NCBI RefSeq assembly: GCF_014270035.1
Contig: NZ_JACNEP010000007.1
Location: forward strand, 1 to 64,000
DNA from: Neptunicella marina
GTDB taxonomy: Bacteria > Pseudomonadota > Gammaproteobacteria > Enterobacterales > Alteromonadaceae
Length of the DNA stretch: 64,000 nt
Direction: 5' to 3'
Under the pieces are notes generated by a model that was not told the origin of the DNA, made no database searches, and worked only from the letters and a program-made list of their open reading frames with translations. The translations under genes and the position numbers were made by a program. This document shows positions 15,974 to 25,591 of the stretch, piece after piece (within the stretch, counting starts at the first letter, position 1; each line of letters opens with the position of its first letter).

Positions 15974-15989
15974 GACAATAACTATTGTC
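15974..15989 (-). promoter_or_regulatory. Putative operator upstream of the glucosylglycerate operon
   Basis: GACAATAACTATTGTC is a perfect 7-bp inverted repeat with a 2-base centre, 27 bases before the glycerate kinase start. It is probably bound by a dimeric regulator encoded elsewhere. A TTGAAA element upstream on the minus strand could be a -35. Confidence 0.5.
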
Positions 15990-16067
15990 CCTGACATCAG
16001 ACTTTCAACATCTGTGCCAGCCTCAAAACTGTATAGGAGAAATGGTTACAAAGACATGACCGCAGGA

Positions 16068-17600
16068 TTACTGAACGGTTAAACTCAGCTCCAGCGGGCG
16101 AATAAGGTCAGACTCACGGGCTAAATCAGCTGCCAGCAAAGGTTGTTGCTCTTCCAGCCAGTTTTCGGGAAAAGTAAGCTGCAGGCTATTTTTACCGGCA
16201 TCGATTGTAAAATCTGCCAGATAGTCATCTTGTCTGGCGATATTGAGCAATACCCCCAAGCGTAATAAACAAATCAGTTTATTCACCTGCTCGGCATCAT
16301 ACTGGTCTAACTCAATAAGATCACTTTTGCGGATTTTTTTGCGATGTAAGCCCACCAACAGCGCTAATAACAGTTGCTGTTCCTGGTTAAAGCCAGGTAA
16401 TTCCACTTCAGAAATAATATAAGCGGAGTGACGTTGTACTGCGCGCGAATTAATTTGCAATCCCACTTCGTGCAACAACGCCGCCCACGACAACATGCTT
16501 TTTAACTCTGCGCCTTTTAAGCCCCAGGCTTTGTGACAAGCATCATAAAGCCGGAGCGTGGTAGCCAGTACGCGTTTGGCCTGTTCAATATCCACATCAT
16601 AACGGGTAGCGAGACTTTCCGCAGTGCGCTGACGGATGTCAACCCGTTGCAGGCTATCTTCCATCTCATAAATAACCCCTTCACGCAGAGCACTGGTGGA
16701 ATAAGCCATTTCATCGATTTTAAGACTTTTAAATACTGCCGTTAATACGGCTAAACCAGCAACAAACACCGGTTGTCTGTCATCACTCAAACCGGATAAT
16801 TTAATTTTTTCAATACGCTCAGCTTTAAAACAAACCTCGGCTATCGCCTGCAGATCATCAAGTGTAATGGTCAGCTTATTTGGATTGTCAGCCAGAGCTG
16901 ATGCCACATCCAAAATGGTGCGAATAGTGCCGGATGTGCCAATACAGCTTTGCCAGCCAGTATGACGATACTTTTTATCCAGCAGTTCCAGTTCCTGCTG
17001 TGCCGCAGTGACCGCCTTTTTAAATTGTTTGGGGGTAATCTCACCGTTGCTGAAAAACTTTTGGGTATAACTGACACAACCCATTTGCACACTGCGCAAT
17101 AAAATGGGATCAAAGCCCTGCCCAATAATACATTCAGTAGAACCGCCACCTATGTCTACCACCAACTGATTGCCGGTTTGATAGTTAGTATGGGCTACGC
17201 CTGCATAAATTAAACGTGCCTCTTCCACACCAGCAATCACTTCAACCGGATACGGCATAATTTTACGCGCGGCTTTAATAAAGGTTTTGGCGTTTTTGGC
17301 TTTACGCAGGGTATGGGTTGCAACAATGCGCACATATTCCGGGTGAAACCCCTGCAGGCTTTGCGCCATTAACGACAAGGTGTCTAACCCACGATTAATC
17401 GCGTCTTCTGATAAATAATTGTCGTCGTCCAATCCTTCGGCCAGACGCACCTTTTGTTTGATGGTATGCAGAATCTGCACTGAGTCAGCGACGATGCGCG
17501 CCACCACCAGATGGAAGCTGTTTGACCCTAAATCCAGAGCGGCCACTTTAACCGCTTCACGGGCATCAATATCGTTAAAGGTGGTGTGCGGACTGGGCAT
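16068..17600 (-). CDS. ppx: Exopolyphosphatase (Ppx/GppA family)
   Basis: The 510-residue enzyme removes terminal phosphates from polyphosphate, and some members also hydrolyse pppGpp. The actin-like ATPase-fold loop DLGSNSFHLVVARI at residues 23-36 and the second phosphate loop VDIGGGSTECIIGQG are clear. The C-terminal HD-like helical part (MLSWAALLHEVGLQIN) is present. It starts 2 bases after the ppk stop, with AGGAG in the end of ppk, so the two opposing activities are made from one transcript. Length matches E. coli Ppx. Confidence 0.93.
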   Translation of the reverse strand: MPSPHTTFNDIDAREAVKVAALDLGSNSFHLVVARIVADSVQILHTIKQKVRLAEGLDDDNYLSEDAINRGLDTLSLMAQSLQGFHPEYVRIVATHTLRKAKNAKTFIKAARKIMPYPVEVIAGVEEARLIYAGVAHTNYQTGNQLVVDIGGGSTECIIGQGFDPILLRSVQMGCVSYTQKFFSNGEITPKQFKKAVTAAQQELELLDKKYRHTGWQSCIGTSGTIRTILDVASALADNPNKLTITLDDLQAIAEVCFKAERIEKIKLSGLSDDRQPVFVAGLAVLTAVFKSLKIDEMAYSTSALREGVIYEMEDSLQRVDIRQRTAESLATRYDVDIEQAKRVLATTLRLYDACHKAWGLKGAELKSMLSWAALLHEVGLQINSRAVQRHSAYIISEVELPGFNQEQQLLLALLVGLHRKKIRKSDLIELDQYDAEQVNKLICLLRLGVLLNIARQDDYLADFTIDAGKNSLQLTFPENWLEEQQPLLAADLARESDLIRPLELSLTVQ

Positions 17601-17601
17601 A

Positions 17602-19674
17602 CTACTCCTGTTCGAGGGATTTCAGATAATCGTAAATTTCATACTGAGAACGTATCTTACGACGATTTCCACGAACAACATAGCGGTTAGACTGCTCCTT
17701 ATCAATGACACGTGCTTTGGTGGTATCACGTAATTGAATATCCAGCATATGTAATAAACGCATCTTAAGGTTGGTATCATACACAGGACACCCCACTTCA
17801 ACCCGGTTATCCATATTACGAGTCATCCAGTCCGCAGAAGAAATAAATACTTTATGATCGCCACCATTTTCAAACACCATCAGCCGTGGATGTTCAAGGA
17901 AGCGATCCACCACGCTGGTAATACTGATATTGTCACTTAAACCTTTAACCCCCGGCAGCAATGAACACATGCCACGCACTATGGCTTTTACTTTTACCCC
18001 GGCCTGACCCGCTTTATACAATTCGTCGATTAATTCCTGATCCACCAGATTATTCACTTTTAAAATAATCTGCGAGAACTTACCCTCGCGGCAGTTTTGA
18101 ATCTCTTCCCGAATGAGCGACAGCAATTTAGCTCGGGTATTAAGTGGTGAAACCTGCAAGTGTTTAAACTTGTGCTGACGATATGGCGCCTGAATAAAAT
18201 CAAACACGTTTATCGCTTCCTGTGCCAGTTCCTGATTGCGGGTAAACAGGCTGTAATCGGTATAAATTTTGGCAGTTTTTTCGTTAAAGTTACCGGTACC
18301 AAAATGGGCGTAGTTAACTAACTGCCCTTTTTCTTCACGGGTTACCACACACAGTTTGCAATGCACTTTTAATGAAGGGATCCCCAACACCACGCGAATA
18401 CCGGCGTCTGTCATGGTTTTTGACCATTCAATGTTGTTTTGTTCATCAAATCGAGCACGTAATTCCACAATAACAGTCACGGTTTTGCCGTTGTCTACCG
18501 CGTCAATTAACGAATCGATAATGCGCGACTTATTGGCAACCCGGTAAATATTCAAACGGATATGGCGTACGCTGGGGTCAAATGAGGCCTGACGCACAAA
18601 TTCGGTAAAGTGTAAAAAACGATGGTAAGGATAATGCAGTAAAATATCGCGATGACTTATGGCATCAAACACAGTATCAAATTTGCTAAAGTCCTTGCTG
18701 CTGATCGCAGGCAATTTAGGGTTAACCAGATAATCACGACCTATATTGGGAAAACCAATAAAGTCTTTGAAATTACGATATGGCCCGCCACCTATCAGCC
18801 CTTCTGTTGAGCCGATATTCAGGCACTTGCGTAAATATGTCAGCATTTCCAAAGGCATAGTGGCGTCGTAATTCACCCGCACAGGTTCTGCGCTTAACCG
18901 CTGCTTCATACTGTCCGACATTTTTTCCACGAAACTCTCATCAATTTCATCATTAATTGAATACTCAGAGTCGCGGGTCATTTTAAAGGAATAAGCTTCA
19001 AGGCTATCAAAAGGCACAAAGCCCCTTAGGATATCTTCAAGACAAAGTTTGATGATGTCATCCAGCAGAATGATATGTTTACGTTTTTTACTCTGTTCCG
19101 GCGGCAACACAATAAAACGTGAAACAGCCTGTGTGGGTACTTCGATAGAAGCATAGCGTGTTACCCGCTTTTTACGGTTAATCGCCACAAACAAATAGGT
19201 GCTTGCGCCATTAATGCGTTTAGCCAGATCCACTTTGCGCTGAATCAGCACGGGTGAAATATGACGTAGTATTTTGTTTTTAAAATAATCCCTCAGCCAT
19301 TCCTTATGAAAATCACTCAGCTCAGTGTGATTCACCAGTACAATGTTGTAGCGTTTTAGCTTGGCGATCACCTCTTTGTATATGCGATCGAATTCCTTGG
19401 TCAGATCCATTACTTTTTGCTGGATCTGATTCATCAGCTGTTTGGTTTTAGCCGCCTCTTCATGCTCATCACGGTTAGTCTGGATCAGAAACTTACGTTT
19501 TACCTCTGCAAAACGCACCCGATAAAATTCATCCAGATTATTGGAATAAATTCCTAAAAAACGGATACGTTCAACAATGGGGTTATTAACGTCGTTTGCT
19601 TCCTGAAGTACTCGCTGGTTAAAAGCCAGCCAGCTCAGTTCAAGAGGAAAATAAGGCGATTCCTGCTGGGTCAT
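17602..19674 (-). CDS. ppk1: Polyphosphate kinase 1
   Basis: The 690-residue enzyme makes polyphosphate reversibly from ATP at the membrane. The N-terminal domain opens with YFPLELSWLAFNQRVLQEA, the usual PPK1 start. The catalytic phospholipase-D-like domains carry the autophosphorylated histidine in KVHCKLCVV and a second His in FLEHPRLMVFENGG. The NYAHFGTGNFNEKTAKIYTD segment is a family signature. It is followed directly by ppx. Length is normal. Confidence 0.95.
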   Translation of the reverse strand: MTQQESPYFPLELSWLAFNQRVLQEANDVNNPIVERIRFLGIYSNNLDEFYRVRFAEVKRKFLIQTNRDEHEEAAKTKQLMNQIQQKVMDLTKEFDRIYKEVIAKLKRYNIVLVNHTELSDFHKEWLRDYFKNKILRHISPVLIQRKVDLAKRINGASTYLFVAINRKKRVTRYASIEVPTQAVSRFIVLPPEQSKKRKHIILLDDIIKLCLEDILRGFVPFDSLEAYSFKMTRDSEYSINDEIDESFVEKMSDSMKQRLSAEPVRVNYDATMPLEMLTYLRKCLNIGSTEGLIGGGPYRNFKDFIGFPNIGRDYLVNPKLPAISSKDFSKFDTVFDAISHRDILLHYPYHRFLHFTEFVRQASFDPSVRHIRLNIYRVANKSRIIDSLIDAVDNGKTVTVIVELRARFDEQNNIEWSKTMTDAGIRVVLGIPSLKVHCKLCVVTREEKGQLVNYAHFGTGNFNEKTAKIYTDYSLFTRNQELAQEAINVFDFIQAPYRQHKFKHLQVSPLNTRAKLLSLIREEIQNCREGKFSQIILKVNNLVDQELIDELYKAGQAGVKVKAIVRGMCSLLPGVKGLSDNISITSVVDRFLEHPRLMVFENGGDHKVFISSADWMTRNMDNRVEVGCPVYDTNLKMRLLHMLDIQLRDTTKARVIDKEQSNRYVVRGNRRKIRSQYEIYDYLKSLEQE

Positions 19675-19962
19675 TCGATTACCATTAGCGACAAAGGGTT
19701 ACACAGGTTCAACAGTCTGACAAAAGTCTGTGTCTTTTTAATGACAATAAGCCAAATATTGCAAAAAAATGACAATTATTAATTTAGCATATTATTGAAA
19801 AACCTAGCTAAATTACTCACTAATAAGATCAACAGCCCCTAGCCAGTCAAATATTAGTCAAAGGTATTGAACAATGGCTTACAGATATTAAACAGGCTGT
19901 TATAGAAACCGGTAAAAGGAAATGACTAAAGTAGATTAAAAGTAACCAACAGGCACAAAAAA

Positions 19963-20919
19963 ATGATTAAACCAATTTTAATGCTCAGCACACTGATAGT
20001 CGCGGCGACTGTTCAGGCTAAAAATCCGGTATTTGACGGCTGGTACGCAGATCCGGAAGGCATTGTTTTTGATAATCAGTACTGGATATATCCCACCTAC
20101 TCGGCTCCTTACGACCAACAGATTTTTTTTGATGCTTTCTCCTCCCCGGACTTAGTGCACTGGACCAAACACAGTCGAATATTAACCAACAAGCAGATTA
20201 CCTGGGCCAAACGTGCCATGTGGGCACCTTCGATCATCAAACACAACAATCAATATTTTTTCTTTTTTGGCGCTAATGATATTCAAAGTAATCAAGAACA
20301 CGGTGGAATTGGTGTGGCTGTGGCAGACCAGCCACAAGGTCCGTTTAAAGATTATTTAGGCAAACCGTTAATTGATCAGTTTCATAACGGTGCGCAGCCT
20401 ATTGATCAGTTTGCCTTTCGTGACCAGGATGGTCAGGTTTATTTGATCTATGGTGGCTGGCGCCACTGCAATATAGCCAAACTCAAAGATGACTTTAGTG
20501 GATTTATTCCTTTTGCAGATGGTGAAACCTTCAAGGAAATGACTCCTGAAGGTTATGTGGAAGGCCCATTTATGTTTATCCGCAACGGTAAATACTATTT
20601 TATGTGGTCAGAAGGTGGCTGGACCGGTCCGGACTATAGCGTGGCCTATGCCATCGCAGACTCACCTATGGGACCATGGAAGCGCATTGGGAAAATATTA
20701 AAGCAGGACGATCAAATTGCGCGCGGTGCGGGTCATCATTCGGTGATAAAAGTACCTAATAAGGACGAGTACTATATTGTCTACCACCGCCGTCCGCTGG
20801 ATGAAACCGATCGTAATTCAAGAGAAACGGCCATCGAACATATGTACTTTGATGAAAACGGCTTAATTAAACCAGTTAAGTTGACTCATGAAGGCGTGGC
20901 AGCAAATCCAATAAAATAA
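19963..20919 (+). CDS. Glycoside hydrolase family 43 protein, secreted
   Basis: The 318-residue five-bladed beta-propeller enzyme would cleave arabinose- or xylose-containing glycans. Residues 1-19 are a signal peptide ending VQA. The GH43 catalytic set is visible: base Asp30 (WYADPEGIVF), pKa-modulating Asp148 (QPIDQFAFRDQDG) and acid Glu200 (YVEGPFMFIRNG). It is a single-gene unit divergent from ppk and ends in a strong bidirectional terminator. No polysaccharide-utilisation partners are adjacent, so the exact linkage is unknown. Confidence 0.88.
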   Translation: MIKPILMLSTLIVAATVQAKNPVFDGWYADPEGIVFDNQYWIYPTYSAPYDQQIFFDAFSSPDLVHWTKHSRILTNKQITWAKRAMWAPSIIKHNNQYFFFFGANDIQSNQEHGGIGVAVADQPQGPFKDYLGKPLIDQFHNGAQPIDQFAFRDQDGQVYLIYGGWRHCNIAKLKDDFSGFIPFADGETFKEMTPEGYVEGPFMFIRNGKYYFMWSEGGWTGPDYSVAYAIADSPMGPWKRIGKILKQDDQIARGAGHHSVIKVPNKDEYYIVYHRRPLDETDRNSRETAIEHMYFDENGLIKPVKLTHEGVAANPIK

Positions 20920-20932
20920 ATTAGACACACAC

Positions 20933-20961
20933 AAAAAAGCCGGTTTAACACCGGCTTTTTT
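20933..20961. terminator. Bidirectional rho-independent terminator
   Basis: AAAAAAGCCGGT and ACCGGCTTTTTT form a perfect 12-bp stem around TTAAC, between the convergent GH43 and phosphatase genes. Confidence 0.92.
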
Positions 20962-20962
20962 A

Positions 20963-22090
20963 TCATACTGTTGGGATTTTTTCGTATATCCAGTTCCAGG
21001 CAGGAATTTCTATTTTCACTACACCTTCACCATCCTTAGCAATGAAATAGCGCAATGACGGTGCACCACCTTCAACATCAACCACATCCGTTAAAAAATT
21101 GCCGGCAGGAACAGACACTTGTGCCTCGCCCGTTTTAGTAACAGAAATAAACTTAACTTCATTATCCTGTGGGTTGAACCAGTTGAAATAACTGGGTTTG
21201 CTGGTGTATTGCAGATTGGGCAATATATTTAAAATCATCTCACGTGCATAACTGTGCGCCGGTAACCAGCGATCAATACTAATATGCCCCTGTTCTTTAT
21301 AGGCGCGACGCGACATATCTGAATAACCCACAACATGGTTGTCGGCAAATGTGACTTTAACATCCATTGCTTTGTTCACTGTGCCAGACATTCTGACACT
21401 CAGTGGTTTTAAACTATCGGCATCGGCCCGCACCTTAACAATGCGGTTAATATCGTTTTGTGGCAGTAACGTAAGATGTGTCACTTCCAGTCGCTGCGGC
21501 GTTTTAATCATTTCACGGATTTCATAACCCGCTTCTTTACCATCAATATAAATCGCATAGCGCTGACGTTCGGTTTTTAGTGATGATGGATCAAGCGGCA
21601 GAGGTTGTGCCACCACATTTTTTTGTGGTGCAATATCGACCAGTCTGGTGTGTGGTGTCTCTTGAGCAAACTCCACAGTGAACACGTCACCAAAACGATT
21701 AGCATCAATACTCTGTGCATCACCTCCGGTTAGATGAACCAGCAATGGAATGGTTTGCATATTACCAATAATCAGCGCGTTTTGTTCTTTCTCATTCAGC
21801 ATGGCCGCTAAGTCCGGCAACTCGGAATTTTCATACACTATGATGGGTAAATCTTGCTGGTTGGCGGTGGGCTTGGCGGTTTGCTCGGTATTTTTAAGAT
21901 AAGTGCAGTAAACAGCCTGAATGTTTTTATCTTTAAGAAACGCTGCCAGATTTTTTGCCCGCTGCATGCCTGTGGCAGATAAATCTCCGGACGAGGTCTG
22001 CTCAGCATGACGACTGAAGTACAGGGTGTAATCAGGTGCCGCAATCGCGCTGACACTCAGCAGCATACATAAACTAATCAGAATGCGCAT
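20963..22090 (-). CDS. Histidine phosphatase–DUF3108 fusion, exported
   Basis: The 375-residue protein has a signal peptide (residues 1-18, ending AIAA). A histidine-phosphatase-like domain follows, with the RHAE signature at 27-30 (usually RHGE) and TYLKNTEQTAKPTA. From about residue 170 a DUF3108-like beta-rich domain (QRYAIYIDGKEAGYEIREM to the end) follows; such domains occur in periplasmic proteins. The phosphatase half appears short and may lack some substrate-side residues. It is a single-gene unit on the minus strand. Catalytic activity is uncertain. Confidence 0.75.
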   Translation of the reverse strand: MRILISLCMLLSVSAIAAPDYTLYFSRHAEQTSSGDLSATGMQRAKNLAAFLKDKNIQAVYCTYLKNTEQTAKPTANQQDLPIIVYENSELPDLAAMLNEKEQNALIIGNMQTIPLLVHLTGGDAQSIDANRFGDVFTVEFAQETPHTRLVDIAPQKNVVAQPLPLDPSSLKTERQRYAIYIDGKEAGYEIREMIKTPQRLEVTHLTLLPQNDINRIVKVRADADSLKPLSVRMSGTVNKAMDVKVTFADNHVVGYSDMSRRAYKEQGHISIDRWLPAHSYAREMILNILPNLQYTSKPSYFNWFNPQDNEVKFISVTKTGEAQVSVPAGNFLTDVVDVEGGAPSLRYFIAKDGEGVVKIEIPAWNWIYEKIPTV

Positions 22091-22146
22091 AGGCTCTTCC
22101 TTTCGATAAATCTGCAGAAATCTTAGTTGAAGTCGTTAGCGGGGTA

Positions 22147-22175
22147 AACTGCCAGTGCAAATTACACTGGCAGTT
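22147..22175 (-). terminator. Hairpin after der
   Basis: AACTGCCAGTG pairs perfectly with CACTGGCAGTT around CAAATTA, about 30 bases beyond the der stop. There is no strong T run, so it is a terminator candidate. Confidence 0.55.
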
Positions 22176-22204
22176 AATATAAAAAATGACGTTTTTACAG
22201 AGGG

Positions 22205-23653
22205 TTACTTACGTTTGTGATAACTCATCAGGCGACGGCGTTTGCGCTGTTGCGCCAGCGTAAGCTCGTTCTTTTTCCTCTCAAATGGGTTTGAACCTTC
22301 GCGAAATTCAATTTTGATCGGTGTGCCCATAATTTTAAGTGACTGACGATAATAGTTCATCAGATAACGCTTATAAGAATCAGATAAATCTTTTACCTGA
22401 TTTCCATGAATGACAATCACAGGAGGATTGTAACCACCAGCATGCGCATATTTCATTTTAACCCGACGGCCACGTACCATAGGTGGCTGATGATCCTGCT
22501 GTGCCATATCCATAATACGGGTCAGCATGGATGTACCTACGCGATTTGTTGCGCTGGCGTAGGCTTCCTGTACCGATTCAAACAAATGACCCACACCTGT
22601 ACCGTGCAGGGCTGAAATAAAGTGCAAACGGGCAAAATCGATGAAACCTAAACGTCTGTCCAGTTCGCGTTTGATATTATCTTTGGCGTCCTGCTTCAAA
22701 CCATCCCACTTGTTAACCGCGAGAACAATTGAACGGCCAGCATTTAATACAAATCCCAGCAAGCTGAGATCCTGATCGGTAATACCTTCACGTGCATCGA
22801 TAACCAGTAATACGACGTTAGCTTCTTCAATCGCTTGCAAGGTTTTAATGATGGAAAATTTTTCTACGGCTTCGTTTATATTACGACGACGGCGCACACC
22901 CGCTGTATCGATAAGAATGTAATCCCGCTCATCACGCTGCATCGGGATAAAGACACTGTCACGTGTGGTGCCAGGCTGGTCAAATACCACCACCCTTTCC
23001 TCACCCAAAATCCGGTTAGTTAAGGTGGATTTACCTACGTTAGGTTTACCTACAATCGCCAGTTTAATCGGGGAAGCCTGCAGCTCGGCCAGCATTTGTT
23101 CAGCGTCTTTTTCTTCCTGTTCTGTGTCCTTATCATCCTGAACATACATATCAGGGAATGCTTCTGCCAGAGGCTCAAGAGTGGTGTTTAATAACTGCTG
23201 TACACCACGACCATGGGCTGCTGCAATTTGCAGTACATCACCCAGTGCCAGCGAATAAAATTCGGCGCTTTCGCTGTCACCGTCAATACCATCAACCTTA
23301 TTTGCCACCAGATACACTTTTTTGTTCTGTTTGCGCAGATGATTAGCAATGCCAATATCAGCAGAGGTGACACCAGCACGCGCATCAACCAGAAACAACA
23401 CCACGTTTGCTTCGTCAATGGCCAACAAAGATTGTTCCGCCATTTCAGCATCAATGCCCTGTTCATCACCGCTGATACCACCAGTATCAACCAGAATAAA
23501 CTGCAGCCCCTCATATTTGGCCTGACCGTATTTACGGTCACGGGTTAGTCCGGGAAAGTCCGCCACTAACGCATCACGACTGCGGGTTAAACGGTTAAAC
23601 AGTGTCGATTTACCGACATTTGGGCGCCCAACCAGGGCAACAACAGGTAACAT
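22205..23653 (-). CDS. der: Ribosome biogenesis GTPase Der (EngA)
   Basis: This 482-residue GTPase has two tandem G domains and acts in maturation of the 50S ribosomal subunit. The P-loops are GRPNVGKS at 9-16 and GKPNVGKS at 202-209. The matching DTGG and DTAG switch II motifs and NKVD/NKWD specificity motifs are present. The C-terminal KH-like domain ends in a basic [13 protein letters not shown] tail. It lies after bamB with a hairpin terminator in the 72-bp gap, so it may be partly uncoupled from the upstream genes. Confidence 0.96.
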   Translation of the reverse strand: MLPVVALVGRPNVGKSTLFNRLTRSRDALVADFPGLTRDRKYGQAKYEGLQFILVDTGGISGDEQGIDAEMAEQSLLAIDEANVVLFLVDARAGVTSADIGIANHLRKQNKKVYLVANKVDGIDGDSESAEFYSLALGDVLQIAAAHGRGVQQLLNTTLEPLAEAFPDMYVQDDKDTEQEEKDAEQMLAELQASPIKLAIVGKPNVGKSTLTNRILGEERVVVFDQPGTTRDSVFIPMQRDERDYILIDTAGVRRRRNINEAVEKFSIIKTLQAIEEANVVLLVIDAREGITDQDLSLLGFVLNAGRSIVLAVNKWDGLKQDAKDNIKRELDRRLGFIDFARLHFISALHGTGVGHLFESVQEAYASATNRVGTSMLTRIMDMAQQDHQPPMVRGRRVKMKYAHAGGYNPPVIVIHGNQVKDLSDSYKRYLMNYYRQSLKIMGTPIKIEFREGSNPFERKKNELTLAQQRKRRRLMSYHKRK

Positions 23654-23673
23654 AGTGTTTTTCCAAAAATAAA

Positions 23674-23698
23674 AACGGCCCGATGAATTCGAGCCGTT
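23674..23698 (-). terminator. Terminator-like hairpin between bamB and der
   Basis: AACGGC and GCCGTT pair around a 13-base interior that pairs further (CGA/TCG). On the minus strand it is followed by TTTATTTTT. It would end or reduce transcription from bamB into der. Confidence 0.75.
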
Positions 23699-23725
23699 AT
23701 TTTAACTTAGTTTTCAATAGAAGGC

Positions 23726-24973
23726 TTAAGGAGTTTCAACCGCAAATAATTCACCACTGCGGGTTTGAGTATAAACCGTGCGCCCCTCTACTATCGGCGT
23801 GGTATATATGCCTTCATCTTCGTCATCTCCACCAATATTGGCACGGGCAATAATTTCACCATCCGACTGATTCATCCAATGCAAAAATCCGAATTTATCG
23901 CCAACGACCACATAAGATCCAACAGGGGCAGCGCCAGTCACCAAGCGAGAACGTAACGCACTGTTACTCCAGCGCTCCACTCCGCTACGACGATCCAGAG
24001 CATAAATCACACTATCATTATCGGTAACAAACAGGTTATTACCTTCAATGCTTAAATTACGATATGATTTGTATTCACGTTTCCAGATTACACGGCCACT
24101 GCGCAACTCTACTGCTGCCAAAGTGCCATCATAAGAAACGATATAGGCAATACCACCCATGACTAATGGTTCGACATCGATGTCAGCCAGACGATCCAGT
24201 TCGGTGAAACCGGTTGGAGACGCCACAGCCTGTTCCCATGCAACCTGACCATTTTCAGACAAAACCACCGCCAGTTTCCCCATGGCAGTCCCCACCAGTA
24301 CGCCACCACCAGCTAATGTTGGTGTGGAAACGCCACGCAGCGACAATGCAGGTACTTCTGATTCATAACGCCATTTTTCTTCGCCATTCTCGGCATCCAG
24401 AGCAAACATCACACCTGACGATGTATTTACTGCGACTATGCCTTCATCTACCGCTGGTGGAGCAATCACTTCTCCGTGAACATGCACTTTCCATTTGGTC
24501 TCACCGGTTTGTTGATCAAGTGCAAAGACTGTCCCGTTTTCAGTACCGAAATAAAGCTTGTCATAAGCCACTACCAAACCACCGGAAATACGCGCTGATT
24601 CGCCCTCTTTCCACATGTTAGTGATGCCAGATAACATGCCGTCATCTTTAAACTCAGATAAATTGGTTTTCCATAGCGGTTTACCAGATTGCAGTTCAAA
24701 GGCTCTGACCAGACCATGGCGATCTGCTGCAAAAATTTTATCGTATCCAATAGCCGGTTCCAGACGAGAGAAAAAATCATCCACACCGTCACCGACTTCA
24801 TGTTGCCAGACAACATTAGGCTGGAAAACAGCATTAATTGGCTTTAATTCACGGATTTTAATTTCATCTTCATCAGCAAACCAGTTAGAGACTGTGGTAC
24901 AGCCTCCTAAGGTTGCGATAAAGGTCAGTGCTAACAGAGCTCTTTTCACCTGCATCCCCTTATTTGCTTTCAA
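23726..24973 (-). CDS. bamB: Outer membrane assembly lipoprotein BamB
   Basis: BamB is a lipoprotein of the BAM complex that assembles outer-membrane beta-barrel proteins. The protein has a lipobox (TLGGC) after a short signal sequence. An eight-bladed PQQ-like beta-propeller fills the rest, with repeated ALDxxxGxxxW blade motifs (for example VFALDQQTGETKWKV and MFALDAENGEEKWRY). The frame opens at TTG 24973, overlapping yfgM, but MQVKRALLALT from ATG 24955 is the more family-like start. The order yfgM-bamB-der is conserved in gammaproteobacteria. Confidence 0.94.
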   Translation of the reverse strand: MKANKGMQVKRALLALTFIATLGGCTTVSNWFADEDEIKIRELKPINAVFQPNVVWQHEVGDGVDDFFSRLEPAIGYDKIFAADRHGLVRAFELQSGKPLWKTNLSEFKDDGMLSGITNMWKEGESARISGGLVVAYDKLYFGTENGTVFALDQQTGETKWKVHVHGEVIAPPAVDEGIVAVNTSSGVMFALDAENGEEKWRYESEVPALSLRGVSTPTLAGGGVLVGTAMGKLAVVLSENGQVAWEQAVASPTGFTELDRLADIDVEPLVMGGIAYIVSYDGTLAAVELRSGRVIWKREYKSYRNLSIEGNNLFVTDNDSVIYALDRRSGVERWSNSALRSRLVTGAAPVGSYVVVGDKFGFLHWMNQSDGEIIARANIGGDDEDEGIYTTPIVEGRTVYTQTRSGELFAVETP

Positions 24974-25583
24974 GTGCGGCCAGATTATCCAGCTTTAATT
25001 GCAGCAAGGGGTTATTGGCATTTTTATCCAGCGAAGCCACATAAGCCTGACGCGCTTGCTCATATTGGCCCAACTGTGAATAAGCATCACCTTTGATCTC
25101 TTCAACTGAAGCGCTATAGGCGTCCATGTTAATGCCTGACAAGGTTTTGATCGCATCGTCGGCTTTTTCCTGTGCCAGCTGGATACGTGCTAAACGTAAC
25201 TGAACCAGTGATTTAATCGCGTTATCATCAGCATGCTCAGCAGCCCAGCTAAGTTGTTTTTGCGCTTCGGCAAAATCTTTACTGTCTACTGCTGATTTAG
25301 CCAGTTGTAAGGCTGTCATCATTGCATAACTGTTTTCAGGATTATTTTTAATGTAATCAGCAGCAGCACTAAAACCCTTTTCGTCTGCACCAAGAGCGCT
25401 GACCAATTGTTCATACTGAGTGGACGCTTGTTCACGCTCTGCAATTTGCGTTTCGGTGTAATAACGCCATCCCCAAAGTCCGCCCAGACCAATCACAGCA
25501 CCTAAAATAATGGCGGTACCGTTTTCTTTCCAGAATCGTTTGATCGCTTCTACTTGTTGTTCTTCGGTGCTAAATGATTCCAT
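24960..25583 (-). CDS. yfgM: YfgM-like protein, SecYEG ancillary subunit
   Basis: This 207-residue inner-membrane protein has one N-terminal helix (GTAIILGAVIGLGGLWGWRYY, residues about 21-41). A periplasmic TPR-like domain with repeated alanine-rich helices follows. E. coli YfgM associates with the SecYEG translocon and the chaperone PpiD. The ETFSTEEQQVEAIKRFWKENG-type N-terminus is typical. It starts 8 bases after hisS and reaches into the bamB frame. Confidence 0.92.
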   Translation of the reverse strand: MESFSTEEQQVEAIKRFWKENGTAIILGAVIGLGGLWGWRYYTETQIAEREQASTQYEQLVSALGADEKGFSAAADYIKNNPENSYAMMTALQLAKSAVDSKDFAEAQKQLSWAAEHADDNAIKSLVQLRLARIQLAQEKADDAIKTLSGINMDAYSASVEEIKGDAYSQLGQYEQARQAYVASLDKNANNPLLQLKLDNLAALESK

Positions 25584-25591
25584 TTTATCCT

